Shown here: in pieces, positions 58,886-64,000 of the stretch
How positions within the stretch are numbered: position 1 is the stretch's first letter
How the letters are laid out: the number at the start of each line of letters is the position of its first letter
Source: Flavobacteriaceae bacterium UBA6231
GTDB taxonomy: Bacteria; Bacteroidota; Bacteroidia; Flavobacteriales; Flavobacteriaceae
NCBI GenBank assembly: GCA_002441545.1
Contig: DJWL01000186.1
Location: 1-64,000 of the forward strand
Reading direction: 5' to 3'
DNA length: 64,000 nt
Made by a program: the position numbers and the translations under genes
Notes under the pieces: generated by a model
What the model was told of the DNA's origin: nothing
Seen by the model: only the letters and a program-made list of their open reading frames with translations
Databases searched by the model: none

Positions 58886-59062
58886 CTATTCTTTTTCTTT
58901 CTTTCTTGAAAGGGTAACAATTAAATTAGTTACAATAACTAAAAAGAGAATGGTAAGAATGGTTTTGGTAATAAAATTATCTAAAATGTCTAGGACTCCT
59001 GATGCAAAAATACCAATACCCATTAATCCACAAAGTATTAAAGATTGTTTGTCTGTTAGCAT
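58886..59062 (-). CDS. 58-residue membrane microprotein in the purB operon
   Basis: The frame begins MLTDKQSLILCGLMGIGIFA, continues with a second hydrophobic stretch TKTILTILFLVIVTNLIVTL and ends RKKEKE: two transmembrane helices with a charged tail. Its ATG lies 2 bp after the purB stop codon and its stop 12 bp before the shared terminator, so it fits exactly between purB and the terminator. I do not recognise a family. A real gene is likely because of the spacing and protein-like layout. Confidence 0.72.
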   Translation of the reverse strand: MLTDKQSLILCGLMGIGIFASGVLDILDNFITKTILTILFLVIVTNLIVTLSRKKEKE

Positions 59063-59064
59063 AA

Positions 59065-60408
59065 TTAAATTCCAGTATAATTACTAGGCGTAATACGGTT
59101 TAATTCTTCTTTTATTGTATCACTTACATCTAAAGTATTAATAAAACTTGAAATAGATGTTTGATTTATTTTTTCATTAGTTCTTGTTAATCCTTTTAAT
59201 GCTTCATAAGGATTTGGGTAACCTTCACGTCTTAAAATAGTTTGAATAGCCTCTGCAACCACAGCCCAATTGTTTTCTAAATCATCAGCAAATTTGGTTT
59301 CGTTTAATAATAATTTACCTAATCCTTTTAAAGTAGATTTAAAACCAATTAAGGTATGTCCAAAAGGCACACCAATATTACGTAAAACAGTACTATCCGT
59401 TAAATCTCTTTGCAATCTTGATACAGGAAGTTTTCCAGATAAATGCTCAAAAAGAGCATTGGCAATTCCTAAGTTACCTTCACTGTTTTCAAAATCAATA
59501 GGATTGACCTTATGTGGCATGGCAGAACTTCCAACTTCGCCAGCTTTAATTCGCTGTTTAAAATAATCCATAGAAACATACGTCCAAATATCTCGATTTA
59601 AATCAATAAGAATTGTGTTTATACGTTTTAAATTATCAAACAAAGCAGCCATATGGTCATAATGTTCAATTTGTGTGGTTGGGAATGAATGGTGTAAACC
59701 TAATGTTTCATTTAAAAATTTAGTTCCAAAAGCTTTCCAATCAATATTTGGATATGCTACATGATGTGCATTGTAATTCCCAGTTGCTCCACCAAATTTT
59801 GCTGCATTTGGTATTTTTTTTAATGATGAAAATTGTTGTTCTAAACGTACTACAAAAACCTCAATTTCTTTACCAAGTCGAGTTGGAGATGCTGGTTGAC
59901 CATGAGTTCTGGCTAGCATGGATATTTTTGACCAATCAGTTGATAAGTCTTTTAATTTATTAAGAATAATAGTGTATTCAGGAATATATATATTCTCAAT
60001 GGCTTCCTTTAAACTTAAAGGAATTGCTGTATTGTTTATGTCTTGAGATGTTAATCCAAAATGAATAAATTCTTTAAATTCTGATAAACCTAATTTATCA
60101 AATTTTTCTTTTATAAAATACTCAACAGCTTTAACATCATGATTAGTAATGCTTTCAATTTTTTTAATTGCTAAAGCATCTTCAGTAGAAAAACTTTTAT
60201 AAATAGCTCTTAAATCATTAAAAGCACTTTTTGAAACCGTTTTAAGCTGAGGTAAAGGAATTTCGCAAAGTGCAATGAAATATTCTATTTCAACTAATAC
60301 TCTGTATCTTATAAGAGCTTCTTCAGAAAAATAAGGAGCTAACTCATTAACTTTATTTCTATATCTTCCATCAATTGGTGAGATGGCATTAAGTTCTGAC
60401 AATGACAT
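59065..60408 (-). CDS. purB: Adenylosuccinate lyase
   Basis: A 447-residue fumarase/aspartase-superfamily enzyme that cleaves SAICAR and adenylosuccinate in purine synthesis. MSLSELNAISPIDGRYRNKV opens the protein; the frame runs 28 codons further upstream without family sequence, so the ATG at 60408 is chosen. Motifs: FGLTSQDINNTAIPLSLKEA, ARTHGQPASPTRLGKE and the catalytic signature GSSAMPHKVNPIDFENSEGN with the active-site Ser loop. The closest functional partner in this window is purL. It is followed at once by a membrane microprotein gene. Confidence 0.97.
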   Translation of the reverse strand: MSLSELNAISPIDGRYRNKVNELAPYFSEEALIRYRVLVEIEYFIALCEIPLPQLKTVSKSAFNDLRAIYKSFSTEDALAIKKIESITNHDVKAVEYFIKEKFDKLGLSEFKEFIHFGLTSQDINNTAIPLSLKEAIENIYIPEYTIILNKLKDLSTDWSKISMLARTHGQPASPTRLGKEIEVFVVRLEQQFSSLKKIPNAAKFGGATGNYNAHHVAYPNIDWKAFGTKFLNETLGLHHSFPTTQIEHYDHMAALFDNLKRINTILIDLNRDIWTYVSMDYFKQRIKAGEVGSSAMPHKVNPIDFENSEGNLGIANALFEHLSGKLPVSRLQRDLTDSTVLRNIGVPFGHTLIGFKSTLKGLGKLLLNETKFADDLENNWAVVAEAIQTILRREGYPNPYEALKGLTRTNEKINQTSISSFINTLDVSDTIKEELNRITPSNYTGI

Positions 60409-60545
60409 GTGTTGTGCTTTTTTAAAAGAATTGGCAAAGATAGGTATTTGTAATTCTAATAACGAATTACAATTTACGATTTTTTCATTCATTATTTTGT
60501 CATGTTAAATAACTATATTAGTATTAGTCAATAAAACATGCAGTC

Positions 60546-61526
60546 ATGAAATTTTTTAAATTCATTTTAGTAGCATTCTTGTCTCAATCCTTGTTTTCAC
60601 AAGTTTATAAAACTTCAGAGCCATTGGCTCACACATATTCTATTGTTGCCAGAGACACGGTAACTGGTAATATTGCTGTAGCGGTACAATCACATTGGTT
60701 TAGTGTAGGTAGTGTGGTAACTTATGGAAAAGCAGGTGTTGGTGTTGTTGCAACGCAATCATTTGTAAATCCTAGTTATGGACCAAAAGGATTAGCATTA
60801 ATGGAGCAAGGTTTATCTCCGCAACAGGCGTTGGATGTTTTACTGGCTAATGATAGCGGTGAAATGTTTCGGCAAGTTGCCTTTTTAAATACTAAAGGAG
60901 AAGTGGCAACACATACTGGTAGTTCATGTATTGAAGCTGCAGGACATAGACAAGGCAGAAACTTTTCAGTTCAAGCGAATATGATGCTTAATAATACTGT
61001 TTGGGATGCCATGGCTAAAGCTTTTGAAACAACAAAAGGAGATTTTAGTGACCGAATTATTGCTGCTTTAAAAGCAGCACAAGGAGAAAAAGGCGATATT
61101 AGAGGAAGTCAATCTGCTGCTATTTTAATTGTTAAACCTGAAGCTACTGGAAATTCTTGGGAAGATATTGTTATGGATTTAAGAGTAGAAGACAACCCAA
61201 ATCCTGTAGAAGAATTAGAACGATTAGTTAAAGTTCATAAAGCCTATAATTTTATGAATCAAGGTGATTTAGCTATGGAAGCAGGCGATACTAAAAAGGC
61301 AGAAGCACTATATTTAAGTGCACAAAATTTGTTTCCAAATAATTTAGAAATGAAATATTGGTATGCTATTAATTTGTTGAATAATAAGGAGTTTGAAAAA
61401 GCTCACCCTATTTTAAAGGATATTTTTAATCAAGATGCAAATTGGAAAACCTTAACTTCAAGATTAATAAAAAATAAACTGCTAATTATTTCAGAAAGCG
61501 AATTGCAAAAGTTGATGAAATTATAA
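60546..61526 (+). CDS. DUF1028-family secreted protein with C-terminal TPR-like tail
   Basis: A 326-residue protein: signal peptide (cleaved near QSLFSQ, residue 19), then the DUF1028 domain (about 25-230) whose start AHTYSIVARDTVTGNIAVAV and GKAGVGVVATQSFVNPSYGP, GSSCIEAAGHRQGRNFSVQA, RGSQSAAILIVKPE are characteristic; the fold is related to Ntn-hydrolases. The tail (about 245-326) contains a TPR-like repeat, GDLAMEAGDTKKAEALYLSA then AINLLNNKEFEKAHPILKDI. The catalytic activity is unknown. Its end faces the helical-repeat gene. Confidence 0.88.
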   Translation: MKFFKFILVAFLSQSLFSQVYKTSEPLAHTYSIVARDTVTGNIAVAVQSHWFSVGSVVTYGKAGVGVVATQSFVNPSYGPKGLALMEQGLSPQQALDVLLANDSGEMFRQVAFLNTKGEVATHTGSSCIEAAGHRQGRNFSVQANMMLNNTVWDAMAKAFETTKGDFSDRIIAALKAAQGEKGDIRGSQSAAILIVKPEATGNSWEDIVMDLRVEDNPNPVEELERLVKVHKAYNFMNQGDLAMEAGDTKKAEALYLSAQNLFPNNLEMKYWYAINLLNNKEFEKAHPILKDIFNQDANWKTLTSRLIKNKLLIISESELQKLMKL

Positions 61527-61564
61527 AGATTAAAACTGATTACTTTTTTGCTTTAATCTTTTTT
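61525..61564. terminator. Weak hairpin between convergent genes
   Basis: AAAGATTAAA (61525-61534) pairs with TTTAATCTTT (61552-61561) across a 17-nt loop, followed by T residues on the plus strand; it overlaps the end of the convergent coding sequence. Confidence 0.35.
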
Positions 61565-62109
61565 AAAATATGTTTAGCCCTTGCTTTATATCCTGGACTT
61601 TGATTTGGGAAATCTTGTTCTAATATTTGAGCAAGTTCAGGATGAATCCATTCATAATCTTTTCCAAAAAGATATAGTGAATTCATTGAATAAGCTTTTA
61701 CAGCTATTTTTTCATCTCTAATCATCCAATCAAAACAGCTTTCAATAATGAGCTCTTTATGTTTTGGTAAAAGCATTTTTTTAATCGTATTAGGCTGTTT
61801 CGAATAATATGTTTTTGCTAAAAACTCGCAAACTTTAGCAACAGGTCTAACAGCAGAATCTAAATGAACTTTATTGATATTACTTGTAAATTCATCTAAA
61901 TAGGGTACTAGTGCATAAATATATTTAGCACAAACAAATTCTAAAACCCAAGCTGCTTTGCATGATACTTTGTCATCTACTATAAATAAAATAGTAATTA
62001 GCTTTGGTAATAAACCCAAATCATTTAAAACTATTTGAGCATATTTTAGTCTATTTTCCCTTAAAGCATTTATATTGCTTAACTCTTTATGTAATTCTTC
62101 TAAGGTCAT
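61540..62109 (-). CDS. HEAT-like helical-repeat protein, unknown function
   Basis: A 189-residue, all-helical soluble protein starting MTLEELHKELSNINALRENR. Repeating helices (LLPKLITILFIVDDKVSCKA, AWVLEFVCAKYIYALVPYLD, CFDWMIRDEKIAVKAYSMNS) resemble HEAT/ARM repeats. Homologues are sometimes mislabelled adenylosuccinate lyase; no catalytic motif supports that. The start at 62109 is chosen over 62148 because the divergent promoter region and the next gene's ATG occupy 62110-62150. Confidence 0.8.
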   Translation of the reverse strand: MTLEELHKELSNINALRENRLKYAQIVLNDLGLLPKLITILFIVDDKVSCKAAWVLEFVCAKYIYALVPYLDEFTSNINKVHLDSAVRPVAKVCEFLAKTYYSKQPNTIKKMLLPKHKELIIESCFDWMIRDEKIAVKAYSMNSLYLFGKDYEWIHPELAQILEQDFPNQSPGYKARAKHILKKIKAKK

Positions 62110-62120
62110 TAATAATTTTA

Positions 62121-62130
62121 CTAAATTTAG
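62121..62130. promoter_or_regulatory. Palindromic shared -7-like element
   Basis: CTAAATTTAG is its own reverse complement and sits in the 40-bp space between divergent starts at 62109 and 62150. Both strands read TAAATTTA, one base from the TAnnTTTG consensus. Confidence 0.4.
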
Positions 62131-62149
62131 AGTTCTAAAATTACCCAAA

Positions 62150-62623
62150 ATGAAAACAATAAAAAAAATCCTTTTACTCTTATTAGTCTTATTTGTGATT
62201 GCTCAATTTTTTGGGCCAGAAAAAAATCAAGGGGATTTAGCTTCAATTCAACCTTTTTTAGATGAAACAAATCCACCAGAAAATGTTCAAATTATTTTAA
62301 AAGAAAGCTGTTATGATTGCCATAGCGATGTAACAAGATATCCTTGGTATAACAATATTACACCTGTTAATTATTGGTTAGCAGAACATGTAAACGACGG
62401 AAAAAAGCATTTTAATTTTTCAAATTGGGTAGGGAATTCTGTAAAGCGTAAGGATCATAAAATGGAAGAATTCATTGAAATGGTTGAAGAAAAAGAAATG
62501 CCTTTAGAGTCTTACACTTTAGTACATCAACAAGCAAAATTATCTGATGTTCAAATAAAAGCTGTGGTTGACTGGGCAAAACAAGTTAGAATAAAGTATA
62601 GTTTAGAGCCAAAGCCAGAATAA
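62150..62623 (+). CDS. Heme-binding domain protein (single CxxCH)
   Basis: A 157-residue protein from the chosen start MKTIKKILLLLLVLFVIAQF. One N-terminal transmembrane anchor precedes a periplasmic domain with the c-type heme motif ESCYDCHSDVTRYPWYNNIT (near residue 53), followed by PVNYWLAEHVNDGKKHFNFS and a KEMPLESY loop. This is the haem_bd family of Bacteroidota. A longer frame from 62075 overlaps the divergent gene and is rejected. Electron partner unknown. Confidence 0.9.
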   Translation: MKTIKKILLLLLVLFVIAQFFGPEKNQGDLASIQPFLDETNPPENVQIILKESCYDCHSDVTRYPWYNNITPVNYWLAEHVNDGKKHFNFSNWVGNSVKRKDHKMEEFIEMVEEKEMPLESYTLVHQQAKLSDVQIKAVVDWAKQVRIKYSLEPKPE

Positions 62624-62674
62624 ATTTTTATGCGTATAATCTGTTATAATTTTCAATAATATACTAGTTCACTA

Positions 62675-63916
62675 TTGACAACAAAAAAAATATTAATTAT
62701 TGGTTTTGTTTGGCCAGAACCCAAAAGTTCTGCTGCTGGAAGCCGAATGATGCAACTTATTGATATTTTTAAAACTTCTAATTATCTAATAACTTTTGCC
62801 AGTCCCTGTGCTAAAAGCGATAATGCATTCGATTTAAGTTCTTTAGGGATAAATCAAGAAAGCATTTTGTTAAACGATTCTAGTTTTGATGAATTTATTA
62901 AAGCATTAAAGCCAGATATTGTCATGTTCGACCGTTTCATGATGGAAGAACAATTTGGTTGGCGCGTTCAAGAACAATGTCCAAAAGCTCTAAGAATTTT
63001 AGATACCGAGGATTTACATTGCTTAAGAAAAGGAAGGGAAATGGCTCTAAAAGACCAAGCGCTTTTTGATAAGTCATATCTTTTTAACGACATCTCAAAG
63101 CGTGAATTGGCAAGCATTTATAGATGCGATTTAAGCATAATCATTTCTGAAGAAGAAATAGAAATATTAAAAAATCAATTTAAAGTAAGCGAACATCTTT
63201 TGTATTATTTACCATTTTTAACGGATGTCGTTTCAATGGATGCCAAACGAAAATTGCCAAAGTTTAAAGAGCGAGAGCACTTTATAACAATTGGAAATTT
63301 TTTGCATGCACCTAATTATGATGCAGTTATATTTTTAAAAGATGAAATTTGGCCTTTGATTAGAAAAAAATTGCCTCAAACAGAAATGCATATTTATGGT
63401 GCATATGCAACAGAGAAAGTACTTCAGTTAAATAGTAAAAATGAGAGCTTTTTCATTAAAGGATTTGCAGAAAATGTAAATTCAGTGATGCAAAATGCTA
63501 AAGTATGTTTAGCTCCATTGCGTTTTGGTGCAGGATTAAAGGGGAAACTCATAGATGCCATGTTGAATGGAACCCCTTGTGTTATGACTACTATTGCTGC
63601 AGAAGGGATGTTTGGTGGTTTTGAACCAAATGGGTTTATAGCTGATGATGCTCAGCAATTTGCAAATAAAGCTATTGAATTATATACGGATAAGATTTTT
63701 TGGAACGGAAAGCAAAAAAACGGATTTAACATAATGAATGTTCGTTATGATAAACAGCTTTTTATTTCAGATTTTGTGTTCAAAATAAATGCAATACTTA
63801 ATAACCTTCAAGTTCATCGATTAGATAATTTTACCGGTCAAATGCTTCAACATCATACAGCACAGAGCACAAAGTTTATGAGTAAATGGATTGAAGAGAA
63901 AAATTCTAAGTCTTAA
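62675..63916 (+). CDS. Family 4-like glycosyltransferase, TTG start
   Basis: A 413-residue GT-B enzyme. The first Rossmann strand is KKILIIGFVWPEPKSSAAGS, and the donor-site region reads FIKGFAENVNSVMQNAKVCL and APLRFGAGLKGKLIDAMLNG then TPCVMTTIAAEGM. The only initiation codon before this strand is TTG at 62675; an in-frame TAA lies at 62657. It probably builds surface polysaccharide; donor and acceptor are unknown. No neighbouring sugar genes lie on this strand in the window. Confidence 0.87.
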   Translation: MTTKKILIIGFVWPEPKSSAAGSRMMQLIDIFKTSNYLITFASPCAKSDNAFDLSSLGINQESILLNDSSFDEFIKALKPDIVMFDRFMMEEQFGWRVQEQCPKALRILDTEDLHCLRKGREMALKDQALFDKSYLFNDISKRELASIYRCDLSIIISEEEIEILKNQFKVSEHLLYYLPFLTDVVSMDAKRKLPKFKEREHFITIGNFLHAPNYDAVIFLKDEIWPLIRKKLPQTEMHIYGAYATEKVLQLNSKNESFFIKGFAENVNSVMQNAKVCLAPLRFGAGLKGKLIDAMLNGTPCVMTTIAAEGMFGGFEPNGFIADDAQQFANKAIELYTDKIFWNGKQKNGFNIMNVRYDKQLFISDFVFKINAILNNLQVHRLDNFTGQMLQHHTAQSTKFMSKWIEEKNSKS

Positions 63917-63957
63917 AAAAAACTTACTTTTATAAAATTCATTTTAAATTAAGTATC

Positions 63958-64000
63958 ATGAAATCAAAACAAGCTGTCATCATTGCCTTGTTTCTAATTG
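63958..64000 (+). CDS. Start of a gene cut by the window edge
   Basis: The ATG at 63958-63960 opens a frame MKSKQAVIIALFLI that runs off the end of the window. The basic start followed by a hydrophobic stretch looks like a signal peptide or membrane anchor. Nothing more can be said. Confidence 0.5.
   Translation, partial: MKSKQAVIIALFLI

Noticed and set aside
61540..62109. Adenylosuccinate lyase label sometimes given to this helical-repeat family
   Set aside because: It lacks the GSSAMPHKVNP signature and is under 200 residues; the true PurB is at 59065-60408.

Overview
This window reads as chromosomal DNA of a member of the Flavobacteriaceae (Bacteroidota). The evidence is the low G+C content, the TAnnTTTG-type -7 promoter boxes (some with TTTG or TTG about 19 bp upstream), the T9SS C-terminal sorting domains, a FecI/FecR/TonB-receptor set, short lipoprotein signal peptides, zinc-free type B L31, single-chain PurL and a 950-residue CarB. 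I see no tRNA, rRNA, CRISPR array, transposase or prophage gene.

Layout. 1-5.4 kb: a fatty-acid beta-oxidation operon on the minus strand (marR, fadN, fadA, fadE, the last cut by the window edge), with a perfect 28-bp palindrome at the marR promoter. 5.4-10.8 kb: a small membrane protein, an acyl-CoA ligase and divergent pyruvate phosphate dikinase. 10.8-19.6 kb: purL, a secreted endonuclease I, an RsmB-type rRNA methyltransferase, an Asp-box propeller lipoprotein and a sigma-factor trio. 19.6-25.2 kb: an MsbA-like exporter, a phosphohexomutase, a GT2 glycosyltransferase and a DUF4199 protein. 25.2-36.1 kb: rpmE2, a GlmU-like protein, mtaB, a lytic transglycosylase, rpmH, carB and small genes.

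36.1-47.9 kb looks by eye richer in G+C and accessory. It holds a six-gene minus-strand operon: OB-fold membrane protein, T9SS cupredoxin, DUF5777 barrel, two mono-heme lipoproteins and YceI. Next come an Asp-rich repeat lipoprotein and, divergently, a FecI-FecR-TonB receptor set. Then follow a translationally coupled SatD-DUF3307 pair behind three evenly spaced dyads, and rmuC. The two best candidates for under-described systems are here. One is the cupredoxin/heme/barrel operon, a possible envelope redox chain. The other is SatD-DUF3307: SatD resembles a GGDEF/palm nucleotide cyclase fused to an HTH, and its partner is a His/Asp-rich membrane protein.

47.9-53.4 kb is vitamin B12 uptake: btuF, btuC and btuD on the minus strand, and a cobalamin riboswitch plus btuB on the plus strand. 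The riboswitch carries an unusual ~80-nt insertion containing a heptamer repeat. 53.5-58.8 kb has two paralogous S41 protease lipoproteins and a sigma/anti-sigma/DUF4252/DUF4252 operon. 58.8-64 kb has purB with a 58-residue membrane microprotein gene directly behind it, a DUF1028 protein, a divergent helical-repeat/heme-binding pair, a GT4 glycosyltransferase and the start of a gene cut by the window edge.

Start codons were moved inward from the longest reading frame where a promoter box, an upstream gene or the family N-terminus demanded it. All function calls rest on motif recognition by eye; no database search or computed alignment was done.
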